Shown: positions 27,521-36,328, numbered from the stretch's first letter. The stretch: 64,000 nucleotides of DNA from Bremerella alba (GCF_013618625.1 NZ_JABRWO010000009.1:248001-312000), one strand, 5' to 3'. The notes: a model not told the origin generated them from the sequence alone. Made by a program: numbers and translations.

Positions 27521-29105
27521 TTCGCTTACTTGCTTCCCTGCATGGCAGCGTAAAACTAAATTCACTTCCGAGGTCTGGCCCTTCGCTCCACGCATCGAAC
27601 TGACCGCCATGGTCACTCACGATGCGATACGAAATCGATAGGCCCAGGCCTGTCCCTTGGCCATCCCGGCGTCGGGTAAAAAATGGTTCAAACAAGTGAC
27701 GTCGAACTTCCTCGGTCATGCCGCAACCGTCATCTTTGACGTTCACATTGACCTGTCCGCGTTCTTCGCTCACCCTGACCAGCACGTGTCCGCCGGGATC
27801 AATACTATCCAAGGCGTTGGTAATCAGGTTGAGCACGACTTGTTTGATTTCGGGTCCGTTCACCGGTGCTAGGGCGACCTGGTCGTCCTCGAAAATCAAG
27901 TTCTTTTCGCGATACTTGCCCAAGTGGCGGACCATGTCGATGACGCCTTGAACGAGTTCTCGCACATCGGTTTCCGTTTTCTCGACGTCTCCTAGACGCG
28001 AGAAGTCGAGCAGACGTTCCGTGATTTCTTTACAGCGGAAGGCCTCCTCTTCGATCATACCCAAGTAGGTCTGAAATACTGTTACGTCAGCACCACGGTA
28101 ATGGGTCGTTTCGCCATCCGGATCGGTTTCGCCTTCGCTGATGCGCGAGCGGAGCGACTCGGCACAGAACGCGATCGATGCCAGCGGATTGTTGATTTCA
28201 TGAGCCACACCGGCCGCTAAAAAGCCGACACTGGCTAACTGTTCGCTACGGACGACCTGCTTAGTGCGGTCTTGGACCTGTTCGTTCAGGTTGCTTTCGA
28301 TGGCCTGAAAGCGGTGCGTCATCGCGTTCATTGCATCGGCTAGAATGGCCAGTTCCGCATGACCTTCCAATTGAATCCGGTGATCGAAATCGCCGTTGGC
28401 AACCCGCCGCGAGCCATCCATCAGGATCTTCAACGGACTGAATAGCCATCGCCAGCAGGCATAGGCAGCCGAGATGATCGCGCAGACGGTCAGCGAAATT
28501 ACCATGACCGAGGCTGTAATCCACAGCCGGTACTGGCCACGAACTTCATCTTTAAGCTGCTGCATGTCCTCGATCAAAAAGGACGGCAGCTTTTTAGACA
28601 GCACGTGCAGGTGGTCGATCTCGTTGATCAGCTCGTCATTTTTGATGTCATTGAGATACCAGTCCGCGTCCTGGTATTGGGCGTCCAGCTTTTGAATCGA
28701 GCCGTGGATTTCGCCGATCGAGTCGCGTTCGTCCGAGTCATCGCCGATATCGCTATCGCCGGCACCACTGCGGTTAAGTTGGTCTTCGTAGCGACGCAGT
28801 GCTTCCTGAACCGAAAGGAACTTAGCTCGGAACTCTTCGCGGAGCAGGGGAGGGTCGGTTACCGAATCGTGGAAACCGAATCGCTTGGAATTACGGGCCT
28901 GATTCAGCGTGTGCCGTAGTTCGGTAACGGCCAGCGAAAAGTCGATCGCAAGTGGTAACTCGACCGAGCGAGCGCTGATGTCCCTGGCAACCTGTCGATA
29001 CGAAAGACCGCCGGTGAGGGTCACGATGAACAGCGCAAGCACCAGCGCCAGCAAGAGACCGCTGCCGATGATCAATTTGTGTTTGAGTGGGCGTCGGTTG
29101 AGCAC
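27495..29105 (-). CDS. Membrane sensor histidine kinase
   Basis: A 536-residue kinase and partner of the activator that follows. TM1 is at 11-31, a mostly helical periplasmic sensor at 32-194, TM2 at 195-217 and HAMP at 217-270. HisKA carries the phospho-acceptor His302 in GVAHEINNPLAS, and HATPase_c has LNLITNALDSIDPGG, VKDDGCGM and GTGLGLSISYRIV. The periplasmic region has an acidic, Ser/Asp-rich loop (about 112-130), perhaps a ligand or cation-binding turn. The signal is unknown. Confidence 0.92.
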   Translation of the reverse strand: MLNRRPLKHKLIIGSGLLLALVLALFIVTLTGGLSYRQVARDISARSVELPLAIDFSLAVTELRHTLNQARNSKRFGFHDSVTDPPLLREEFRAKFLSVQEALRRYEDQLNRSGAGDSDIGDDSDERDSIGEIHGSIQKLDAQYQDADWYLNDIKNDELINEIDHLHVLSKKLPSFLIEDMQQLKDEVRGQYRLWITASVMVISLTVCAIISAAYACWRWLFSPLKILMDGSRRVANGDFDHRIQLEGHAELAILADAMNAMTHRFQAIESNLNEQVQDRTKQVVRSEQLASVGFLAAGVAHEINNPLASIAFCAESLRSRISEGETDPDGETTHYRGADVTVFQTYLGMIEEEAFRCKEITERLLDFSRLGDVEKTETDVRELVQGVIDMVRHLGKYREKNLIFEDDQVALAPVNGPEIKQVVLNLITNALDSIDPGGHVLVRVSEERGQVNVNVKDDGCGMTEEVRRHLFEPFFTRRRDGQGTGLGLSISYRIVSDHGGQFDAWSEGPDLGSEFSFTLPCREASKRNERRHQAA

Positions 29106-29316
29106 CGCGACCTCCTTGTCGCAGAAGCATCAGAGACCGGCCAATAATCGGGGCCGGTTGATCCATTACGCAGCCCAATGGTGTTTGGTGCGCGGGAGTG
29201 AGTCTATCAAGTGATTTGCAATATTTACAAGACCGATGTTAAGGAATTCGAGCAGGAAGTTGGCGTGGGCTCGAAAAAAGAAATCGCTAGCGGGATAGCT
29301 GTTACTGAAAGCGAAG

Positions 29317-29344
29317 GGTGGCCAGAGATTTATTTCTGGCCACC
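29317..29344. repeat. Dispersed palindrome, family A copy 3
   Basis: The arms GGTGGCCAGAGAT/ATTTCTGGCCACC (one wobble) surround a TT loop and are followed by five T on the plus strand. No plus-strand gene ends nearby, so a terminator role is unlikely. Confidence 0.6.
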
Positions 29345-29373
29345 TTTTTGATGGTGAGCGTTTGGAGACGTGG

Positions 29374-29418
29374 GGAAACCCTCATCCTAGCCCTCTCCCT
29401 GGCGAGGGAGAGGGGACC
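29374..29418. repeat. Dispersed palindrome, family C copy 2 (inverted)
   Basis: The reverse complement of the element at 16286-16323, with CCCTCTCCCT/AGGGAGAGGG-type arms and the GGAAACCCTCAT tail, plus a 7-nt insertion (CCTAGCC region). Repeated units in opposite orientations show it is a mobile or dispersed sequence. Confidence 0.6.
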
Positions 29419-29482
29419 GGAAAAAGCAATTGCGGCACTATGCCTAAAGCGTTACGCCTAAGCATCGATCGATCGGCGTGCT

Positions 29483-30841
29483 TTAGATGACGCTGAGTGG
29501 GCCGGTTGAGTCGCCGAAGTCAGGGTCTTGGATGCCCATCTTGTCCATCATCGAAACGAACAGGTTGGCCATCGGCGTACGCTGCTTGGCATCGAGCTGC
29601 ACGTGGCGATTGGTTTCCAGAGAGCCACCACCTTTACCGGCCAGGATGATTGGCAGGTTATCGTGACGATGGCGATTGCCATCGGACAAACCGCTGCCGT
29701 AAACGATCATCGAGTTGTCCAGCACCGAGGCACCAGACGGATCTTTCAGCGTTTTGAGCTTCTCTAAGAAGTAGGAGAACTGGGTGACGTAGAAGAGATC
29801 GATCTTGGCGATCTTGTCCTTCATCTCCTGGTTTTCTCGATGGTGAGACAAGCTGTGATGGCCTTCGGAAACACCAATATCGCGGAAGTTGCGATTGCTG
29901 CCGTCGTGGGCGAGCATGAACGAGGCAACACGCGTCGAGTCGGTCTGGAACGAGAGGGCGAGCAGATCGAACATCATCCGAATGTGATCGGCATAGTCCT
30001 TTGGAATTCCGCTGGGGGCATCCATCTCGGTTTCAGGAAGATCGCGGAACTTCTCGGCGTTTTGAATCCGCTGTTCAATCTCGCGAACACCGGTCAGGTA
30101 TTCGTCCATCTTTCGCACGTCGTTGCGGCCAAGCTGCTTCGACATCGATTTTGTTTCGCCCATCACGAAGTCGAGCACCGAACGTCGTTCGGTCATGCGC
30201 TGGTCGAAGTTGCGTTGTCGCTCGTCGCCGCTACCGCGACCAAACAGTCGCTCGAAGACCAGACGTGGATTCGATTCGGCAGCCATGGGCGTGTTGGCAC
30301 CGCGCCACGAGAGGTTGAACTGGTAGGCACACGAATAGCCAGAGTCGCACGAGCCAGATTTGCGTGCCCCATCGCACGAAAGTTCCAGCGACGGCAAGCG
30401 GGTTTCGTTGCCGAGGTGCCTGGCCATTTCCTGGTCGATGGAGATGCCCAGTTCGATGTCGGAACCCGCGGTCTTCTTGGGGCGTGCTCCTGTGAGATAG
30501 GTGGCGTGTGCTCGGGCATGGTCGCCGGCACCATCGCCGTTGGCAAACCCATGTTCGTGAGCCAGACCGCTAACAATCTGGAACTCGCCACGCATTTTCT
30601 CCAGCGGCTTCATGGTCTCGTTGAGTTTATAGTCCTTGCCGGCTCCCTCTGGGAACCATTTGCCAACATGCACCCCGTTGGGCACATACAGGAAGGCCGA
30701 TCGCAAAGGGTCGCCGGCCGCGGTGGTTGCCGTTTGGCTGGCAGCCTGGGCGGTGGCCGGGATCAGGCTTTCCATGGCAGGCAAAGCAACTGCCAGGCCG
30801 AGTCCCTTGAGGAAATGGCGGCGGGTAGGTTGCATTTTCAT
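29483..30841 (-). CDS. Tat-exported DUF1552 protein
   Basis: A 452-residue protein with a twin-arginine signal (RRHFLKGLGLAVALPAMES at residues 6-24). The mature part follows the DUF1552 family: AFLYVPNGVHVGKWFPEGAG, FQIVSGLAHEHG, HARAHATYLTG, RMMFDLLALSFQTDSTRVAS, HHSLSHHRENQ and VYGSGLSDGNRHRHDNLP. Several conserved His/Asp pairs suggest metal binding in the sulfatase/phosphatase-like superfold. The family is almost always paired with a DUF1592 cytochrome-like protein, as here, 37 nt upstream. Tat export implies folding, perhaps with a cofactor, in the cytoplasm. AGGA lies about 9 nt before the ATG at 30841. The physiological role is unknown. Confidence 0.9.
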   Translation of the reverse strand: MKMQPTRRHFLKGLGLAVALPAMESLIPATAQAASQTATTAAGDPLRSAFLYVPNGVHVGKWFPEGAGKDYKLNETMKPLEKMRGEFQIVSGLAHEHGFANGDGAGDHARAHATYLTGARPKKTAGSDIELGISIDQEMARHLGNETRLPSLELSCDGARKSGSCDSGYSCAYQFNLSWRGANTPMAAESNPRLVFERLFGRGSGDERQRNFDQRMTERRSVLDFVMGETKSMSKQLGRNDVRKMDEYLTGVREIEQRIQNAEKFRDLPETEMDAPSGIPKDYADHIRMMFDLLALSFQTDSTRVASFMLAHDGSNRNFRDIGVSEGHHSLSHHRENQEMKDKIAKIDLFYVTQFSYFLEKLKTLKDPSGASVLDNSMIVYGSGLSDGNRHRHDNLPIILAGKGGGSLETNRHVQLDAKQRTPMANLFVSMMDKMGIQDPDFGDSTGPLSVI

Positions 30842-30878
30842 GGCATCAATTCCTTTGTTGCGCTGTAAGCTGGCTGGA

Positions 30879-32825
30879 TCAATTGGCGGAGGACAACAAG
30901 TTGCCATCGCCACGACGCTTCTGGAAAGGGGCGCTGTCGACAAGGGTATGGATCATGCGACGCAGTTTGCCGTCGTTGGCAAGCATGTCGTCCACGATGA
31001 TGTCTACGGTGGGGGTGTCGTAATACTCTAAACCCCGCCCTAACGCGTAGGTGAGCATCTTTTCGGTCAAGCAGCGATAAAAATCTACTTTTCGCTCGTT
31101 GGCCAGGATCTGCGAAAGTTCCTGAACATCGTTGAACTTTTCGCCGGTGATCAACTTGCCGGCAGTCTCGATCGGCTGGCCATCGTCTTCGTTTTGGAAC
31201 TGGCCGATATATGTGAACTTCTCGAGCGAAAAACCCAGTGGATCCATCCGAGCATGGCATGACTTGCACAAAGCTTCGCTCCGGTGAAGCTCCATTTGTT
31301 CGCGCATGGTCAGTTTCTTCCCACGCTTGCGAACTTCTTCCAAAGCTGGAATATCAGGCGGTGCCGGAGGAGCCGGCGTGCCGAGGATGTTATCGAGGAT
31401 GAACAGCCCACGTTTAACCGGGGAAGTTCGCGTTGGGTTGGAGGTGACCACCAGGAAGGTACCCTGCGTCAGGATGCCACCTCGCTTGCTGTCCTTAGGC
31501 AAATCAACCTTCTTCATAGTGCGTTTGTCGAGATCTTTGATTCCTTCTAAACCATAGAACTTCGCCAACGGCTCGTTGAGAAAGGTATAGTTCGCGGTCA
31601 GCAGTTCGCCGACCGGGCGATCTTCTTTGAGCACGTACTCGAACAGCATTTCCGTTTCTTCCCGCATGGCGCGGCGGACGGTCTTGCTGAACACGCGAAG
31701 CGAATCGCCAAGGTCACGAATGCCCAACGCACGGCGAGCGTCGATGCTCAGCGATTCGACGTCTTGGGCTTGCAGCCACTGTCCGACGAAACGCCCGATG
31801 AAACGCTCGGACTTGGGGTCGTCGAGCATCCGATCGACCTGAGCGTGCAGGTTTTCTCGCAGCTTTCCTTCGGCGGCCAACTTGCTAAGTTCATCGTCCG
31901 GCAGCGAACTCCACAGGAAGTAGGAGAGACGCGAAGCCAGCGCGTACTCGTCGACGTTCACAATCTTGCCAGGGTTGTTCGGTTCAGGCTGAATTTCTGC
32001 CCGGAACAGGAACTGCGGCGAGATCAACATGGCAGCAATGGCCTGGGCAACACCATGCTCGAACGTCCGGTTTGGCAACGAGCTGATGTGCTGCTGAATG
32101 CCTACCAAACGGTTGAGGGTGTCTTCGGAAACCGGTCGGCGGAAGGCCTTCGAGCTGAAACGTTTTAGGATCTTTCGGGCATACGCTTCCCGTTCCTTCT
32201 CTCCTTCCGGCGGTGGTCCGTCGAAGAAGATGCGTTTGTATTTAGAGTCGTGCTTGCCGTTGGTCGGAACGACTTCTCGGACGATCTCTTGGGCGGCATC
32301 AAAGTATTTCTCGGTCATCAGCGGCGACATCGAAAGAACATCACCGATCGTGTCGAAACCATAACCGGTGTCGTCCGGTGGAAAGTTTTCGTCGACCTTG
32401 TAGCGGTAGCCGAAGAGGTCTTCGATCGTATAGCGGTACTCGTCCCGGTTCATCCGACGGATCGTCACGCGACCGGGGTCGGGACGGTTGGCGTCGAGCC
32501 GAAAGACGCTCGATTGAATCCACTTTCCGACCAGTTCGCTTTCTTCCGGAGAAGGTTGGTCTTCTGCAGAAGGCGGCATGGTTTGGGCCCGCAAATTTCG
32601 CCAAACAGCCAGCCAAGTCTCTTGAGAGGCTTGGGGGTTCTCGTGCAGCGTATCGAGAACAACGCCACCTTCCTCGGCACCATATCCATGGCAGCCATAG
32701 CAGTAGTTCTCTAAGACCGGTTGAACCTGGGAGAAGTCTACGGTGGGCTGTTTCGTCTCATCGGCCATGCTATCGTTGATAGCAGCGGTAAGAACGAGGA
32801 TCGCAATTATCGTTAATCGGTACAT
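30879..32825 (-). CDS. Secreted DUF1587/1592/1588/1585 cytochrome-like protein
   Basis: A 648-residue exported protein (signal peptide about 1-21). The N-terminal planctomycete cytochrome domain has CYGCH at 42-46. It is followed by DUF1587 (TIRRMNRDEYRYTIEDLFGY), DUF1595, DUF1592 (ALASRLSYFLWSSLPDDELS), DUF1588 (RTSPVKRGLFILDNILGTPAPP and CKSCHARMDPLGFSLE) and a DUF1585 C-terminus. A second CxxCH (CKSCH) lies near residue 530. Redox activity through heme is inferred from the motif. It is the first gene of a two-gene operon with the DUF1552 protein. Confidence 0.9.
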   Translation of the reverse strand: MYRLTIIAILVLTAAINDSMADETKQPTVDFSQVQPVLENYCYGCHGYGAEEGGVVLDTLHENPQASQETWLAVWRNLRAQTMPPSAEDQPSPEESELVGKWIQSSVFRLDANRPDPGRVTIRRMNRDEYRYTIEDLFGYRYKVDENFPPDDTGYGFDTIGDVLSMSPLMTEKYFDAAQEIVREVVPTNGKHDSKYKRIFFDGPPPEGEKEREAYARKILKRFSSKAFRRPVSEDTLNRLVGIQQHISSLPNRTFEHGVAQAIAAMLISPQFLFRAEIQPEPNNPGKIVNVDEYALASRLSYFLWSSLPDDELSKLAAEGKLRENLHAQVDRMLDDPKSERFIGRFVGQWLQAQDVESLSIDARRALGIRDLGDSLRVFSKTVRRAMREETEMLFEYVLKEDRPVGELLTANYTFLNEPLAKFYGLEGIKDLDKRTMKKVDLPKDSKRGGILTQGTFLVVTSNPTRTSPVKRGLFILDNILGTPAPPAPPDIPALEEVRKRGKKLTMREQMELHRSEALCKSCHARMDPLGFSLEKFTYIGQFQNEDDGQPIETAGKLITGEKFNDVQELSQILANERKVDFYRCLTEKMLTYALGRGLEYYDTPTVDIIVDDMLANDGKLRRMIHTLVDSAPFQKRRGDGNLLSSAN

Positions 32826-33172
32826 CAGATTTATTCAGGCAGGAACGAAGCAGGCACAGCGCTCAAAGCTAGACGGCCAGAAGATCCGGTCGTTTAAATT
32901 ATGCTTGAGGCGGGAAACTTCGCTGGGTTGTCTCGAACACGGCCCTGCAAATGGAGGGGGTTGTGACCGCGCACTAAGGAAGGCTTCAATTAGTAATCGT
33001 AGGGAGGGATGTCTCAGAAGTAAAGATTTATTCCGGGGCATCAGCAATTACCCCAAAGGGTGGTCAGGTTAAAGGGAATGGGTTTTTTGCGGCATATGTT
33101 GGACAATGTGCGACGGTGAATGATTTTGCATGGTTTTCTTATGGAAAAAATTATCTCGCTTGACAGTAATAG
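32826..33172. other. Divergent promoter region
   Basis: The 347-nt gap lies between the DUF1592 gene and the ABC importer operon. A possible plus-strand promoter is listed at 33126-33154. I looked for a TPP riboswitch, because the importer is of the THI5 type, and found no matching core. Confidence 0.4.
33126..33154 (+). promoter_or_regulatory. Weak candidate promoter of the ABC importer operon
   Basis: TTGCAT (33126-33131) and AATTAT (33149-33154) are 17 nt apart, 18 nt upstream of the first GTG. Both hexamers are imperfect; spacing and AT-richness are the support. Confidence 0.25.
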
Positions 33173-33925
33173 GTGACCGTGTCCGCCATTGAATTTCGTC
33201 AACTTGAGAAACGCTTTTCGCCGGGCTCGGTTGTCCTTTCTGTCGATTCGCTTGATATCGGGGCTGGACAATTTGTATCCCTTGTCGGACCTTCAGGTTG
33301 TGGCAAGTCGACCCTATTGCGATTGGTCGCCAATTTGGACCAGCCAACAAGCGGCGACCTGAGGTTAACCGACGCCGCTGCCAGCGAGCGAGCCTTCGTG
33401 TTTCAAGACGCGAACCTTATCCCCTGGAGGACGGCCTCGGAGAACATTCAGTTACCATTGGAACTCCGTCGGCGGCTGACGCCTGAGGATCGAAGTGCCA
33501 TTGATGCCGTGATTGGCATGGTCGGTTTGCGAGCGGAAGATTCTCGGAAATTTCCGAGAATGCTTTCCGGCGGGATGCGAATGCGGGTATCGCTGGCCCG
33601 GGCTTTGGTCACCCAGCCGAATATCTTGCTCATGGATGAACCCTTTGCCGCGCTCGACGATCTGCTTCGCAATCAACTCAACGAACAAATTCTGGACCTC
33701 TGGCAGCGACAAAAATGGACAGCTTTGTTCGTGACGCATAACGTCGCTGAGGCTGTCTTCTTAAGCCAGCGGATCTTGGTTATGCATGCTCAGCCGGGTC
33801 GGATTGTGGCCGATATGCCGGTACCATTCGACTATCCCCGCCACGGCCAACTACGCAGCGATCCGGACTTCGCACGGTTTTGTGGCGAAGTCATGGGTAA
33901 ACTCGCAGGAGTGGCTGCGGTATGA
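33173..33925 (+). CDS. ABC importer ATPase (SsuB/TauB/ThiZ type)
   Basis: A 250-residue ATPase with P-loop GPSGCGKSTL at about 42-51, Q-loop VFQDANLIPWRT, signature LSGGMRMRVSLARAL, Walker B ILLMDEPFAALD and H-loop FVTHNVAEAVFL. The FAALD and NVAEAVFL forms are typical of the nitrate/sulfonate/taurine/HMP importer group. The start is GTG at 33173, or GTG at 33179, which lies just after AGGTGA. It overlaps the permease gene by 4 nt (ATGA). Confidence 0.9.
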   Translation: MTVSAIEFRQLEKRFSPGSVVLSVDSLDIGAGQFVSLVGPSGCGKSTLLRLVANLDQPTSGDLRLTDAAASERAFVFQDANLIPWRTASENIQLPLELRRRLTPEDRSAIDAVIGMVGLRAEDSRKFPRMLSGGMRMRVSLARALVTQPNILLMDEPFAALDDLLRNQLNEQILDLWQRQKWTALFVTHNVAEAVFLSQRILVMHAQPGRIVADMPVPFDYPRHGQLRSDPDFARFCGEVMGKLAGVAAV

Positions 33926-34707
33926 GCGAAGACCGTTTCAGTTGGCGAACTATCGTGCTGCCGTTGTTGGTGTTGGTGCTGACGATTGGCCTGTGGCAAG
34001 GGCTGATTTTGGTCAGCGGGCTCGAGCCGTACATCTTGCCGGGGCCTTGGGATGTCGGCAAAACGATGTGGCTGCGCGGCGGCTCACTGTTTTTGTATTC
34101 GTTGCGTACGGGGTTGGTTGCGATCAGTGGGTTTCTCATTTCGGTGCTCTTGGGCGTGAGTGTGTCGTTGCTGTTTTCGCAATCTGCGATCATTCGCCAA
34201 AGCGGGTACCCTTACGCGATCTTCTTTCAGACGGTGCCGATCGTCGCCGTCGCGCCGCTGGTGATCGCCATCTTTGGGTATGGCGTGTTGAGTGTGATCG
34301 TGGTGACGACAATGATCAGCTTGTTTCCCATCATCACCAGCACGACCACCGGGCTGATTACCGTCGATCGGGGGCTGCTGGATCTGTTTCGTTTGAACAA
34401 CGCCACGCGGTGGCAGGTACTGTGGAAGCTGCAATTTCCGGGGGCGATTCGCTATCTGTTGACCGGCATGAAAACGAGCGCCGGACTGGCCGTGGTCGGG
34501 GCGATCGTGGGGGAGTTCTTCGCAGGACATTCGAGTGGGCATCAAGGGCTGGGTTACTTTATTCTCGTATCGCAAAATCAAATTAACACGACGAGCCTGT
34601 TCGCCGGGACGATTTGCAGTACGCTGTTGGGTGTCGTCGTTTTTGCCACGATTTCACTGCTGAGCCGTTTGCTGCTGCGGCGGTGGGTAGGGGAGGGATC
34701 ACCGTGA
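33922..34707 (+). CDS. ABC importer permease (SsuC/ThiX type)
   Basis: A 261-residue BPD_transp_1 membrane protein with about six helices. The cytoplasmic coupling motif lies in LFRLNNATRWQVLWKLQFPGAIRYLLTGMKTS (EAA-like loop, about residues 153-184). The conserved GLGYFI near 210 is typical of the family. It takes the substrate from the binding lipoprotein encoded next and overlaps both neighbours by 4 nt. Confidence 0.9.
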   Translation: MSEDRFSWRTIVLPLLVLVLTIGLWQGLILVSGLEPYILPGPWDVGKTMWLRGGSLFLYSLRTGLVAISGFLISVLLGVSVSLLFSQSAIIRQSGYPYAIFFQTVPIVAVAPLVIAIFGYGVLSVIVVTTMISLFPIITSTTTGLITVDRGLLDLFRLNNATRWQVLWKLQFPGAIRYLLTGMKTSAGLAVVGAIVGEFFAGHSSGHQGLGYFILVSQNQINTTSLFAGTICSTLLGVVVFATISLLSRLLLRRWVGEGSP

Positions 34708-35687
34708 AACAAATGCTTCTGCTAGGTCTACTATTGTTGGTCATCGCTGCGGGCATTGGCTGCCAGGAGAAAGACGATACCTACCATACCGGCCCGCGTG
34801 ATAACGACCCTGCCGCGCGAACCGACGTGAAGCTGGCCCTCAATTGGTTTCCTGAAGCCGAGCATGGGGGTTTCTATGCGGCGAAGTTGAAAGGGTATTT
34901 CGCTGAGGAAGGGCTCAATGTCGAGATCCTCCCCGGCGGACCAGGCTCTCCGGTGATTCAACAAGTGGCTCGCGGTACCATCGAATTTGGGGTTGCCACG
35001 GCCGATCAAATTCCGCTCGGTCGCGCTCAGGGAGCCAACGTCGTTGCCACGTTTGCGGCCATCGATCAAAGCCCTCGCTGCTTTCTCGTGCATCAAGAGT
35101 CAGGCATCGAGACGTTGGAAGAACTTAAAGACGTGACACTGGCAATGAACAGCGGTCGGGCATTTTCGGAGTATCTCAAAAAGCATGTTCCTTTGGAAAA
35201 TGTGCGGATCGTACCCTACGACGGCAGCATCGCCGCGTTCCTGCGCGATCAAAAATTTGCCCAGCAAGGCTACGTGTTCAGCGAACCGTTTCTGGCCAAG
35301 CAGCAAGGGGCCAACGTGCGGGTGCTTCCGATTCGAGAGATCGGTTACAACCCTTACGCCAGTCTTTTGTTTACCTCGGACAAGCTCAAAGGCGAGCATC
35401 CAGAGCTAGTTGCCAAGATGACGCGAGCTTGCCGCAAGGGATGGCAAGACTATCTAAGCGAGCCTCTGGAAACCAACAAGCATCTGCAATCGCTTAATCC
35501 CGAGCTCACCCCTGGTGTGCTAGAGTTCGGCGTCAAGGCGATCGTCCCTTTGACCACGGTCGAGCAAGAACGCTTCGGGCAGATGCAACTCGATCGCTGG
35601 AAAACGCTCGTCGAGCAACTGGTCGAGATAGGGCTTATCGAGAAAGACGTTGTGAAACCTGAAGACTGTTTTTTCGAGGCATCATGA
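34704..35687 (+). CDS. NMT1/THI5-like substrate-binding lipoprotein
   Basis: A 327-residue protein with a lipoprotein signal (hydrophobic core then AAGIGC, lipidated Cys about residue 20). The mature domain begins VKLALNWFPEAEHGGFYAAKLKGYF, a close match to the NMT1/THI5 pyrimidine-binding family, followed by PGSPVIQQVARGTIEFGVATADQIP and FSEPFLAKQQGANVRVLP. Relatives bind HMP or formylaminopyrimidine for thiamine salvage, but others bind sulfonates or nitriles. GTG 34704 has GGAGGG 6 nt upstream and overlaps the permease stop (GTGA). Ligand identity is inferred only. Confidence 0.85.
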   Translation: MKQMLLLGLLLLVIAAGIGCQEKDDTYHTGPRDNDPAARTDVKLALNWFPEAEHGGFYAAKLKGYFAEEGLNVEILPGGPGSPVIQQVARGTIEFGVATADQIPLGRAQGANVVATFAAIDQSPRCFLVHQESGIETLEELKDVTLAMNSGRAFSEYLKKHVPLENVRIVPYDGSIAAFLRDQKFAQQGYVFSEPFLAKQQGANVRVLPIREIGYNPYASLLFTSDKLKGEHPELVAKMTRACRKGWQDYLSEPLETNKHLQSLNPELTPGVLEFGVKAIVPLTTVEQERFGQMQLDRWKTLVEQLVEIGLIEKDVVKPEDCFFEAS

Positions 35688-36328
35688 GCGACTCACTTTC
35701 TGAAGAGACTTGTTGGATGTTTTTGGTTCGGCACGGAGCGACCGACTTCAATTTGAAAAAGCCGACCGTCCTGCAAGGCAACGGAATCAATGGACCGCTC
35801 GCGGCGATCGGTCGAGAGCAGGCGTCGTTGACGGGGAAGTTTCTCAGCTCGTATGCGTTCGATACGGTCTATGCCAGCCCGATGGTGCGGGCCATGGAGA
35901 CGGCCGAGCGAATTGTGCCAGACCAACCAATTGTGCCGGTGCCGGAGATCGTCGAGGCCGACGTCGGGCGTTGGCTGGGACGCGATTGGCAGGACATCCA
36001 AAACGCCGAGCCGGAAGCTTATCGGTTACACCTGGAAGACCCGTCGATTCATCCTTACCCCGAAGGAGAATCGGCCACGGATGTTGCCCGGCGAACGGTG
36101 CCAGCGCTGACCAAGATCCTGCAAGAGAATCTAGGGAAACGCGTTCTTGTGGTCGCGCATAACATTGTCATTCGCGTGATGGTGGCTCACCTTTATCAGA
36201 TTCCGTTGAAGCAAATGCGAACGATTCGACAAGATAACTGTTGCGTGAATCTTATTCGATATCAGCAGGAAAAAGGGGAACTGGTTACCTGCAATTCTTC
36301 GTTTCATTTGCGCGCACTGAATCAATAA
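35684..36328 (+). CDS. Histidine phosphatase (phosphoglycerate mutase-like)
   Basis: A 214-residue branch-1 histidine phosphatase. The catalytic His17 sits in FLVRHGATDFN, followed by VYASPMVRAMETAERI, acid/base Glu in VEADVGRWLGRDW and second His in VLVVAHNIVIRV. The family ranges from phosphoglycerate mutase to alpha-ribazole and sugar or nucleotide phosphatases. It is the last gene of the importer operon (ATGA overlap), suggesting it acts on the imported compound, for example a phosphorylated vitamin precursor. It overlaps the convergent lpxK gene by 7 nt. Confidence 0.87.
   Translation: MSDSLSEETCWMFLVRHGATDFNLKKPTVLQGNGINGPLAAIGREQASLTGKFLSSYAFDTVYASPMVRAMETAERIVPDQPIVPVPEIVEADVGRWLGRDWQDIQNAEPEAYRLHLEDPSIHPYPEGESATDVARRTVPALTKILQENLGKRVLVVAHNIVIRVMVAHLYQIPLKQMRTIRQDNCCVNLIRYQQEKGELVTCNSSFHLRALNQ

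Larger units (their letters stand above)
29106..29482. other. Intergenic region with two dispersed repeats
   Basis: The 377-nt gap separates the kinase start from the DUF1552 stop. It holds a family A palindrome at 29317-29344 and a family C element at 29374-29418. I see no open frame with a ribosome site and no RNA gene. Confidence 0.5.

Noticed and set aside
29840-30868. 342-codon frame antisense to the DUF1552 gene
   Set aside because: Antisense shadow of a gene with clear DUF1552 motifs and a Tat signal; no independent support.
32826-33172. TPP riboswitch upstream of the THI5-type importer
   Set aside because: No CTGAGA/ACCTGA-type conserved core or pairing elements could be found by eye.
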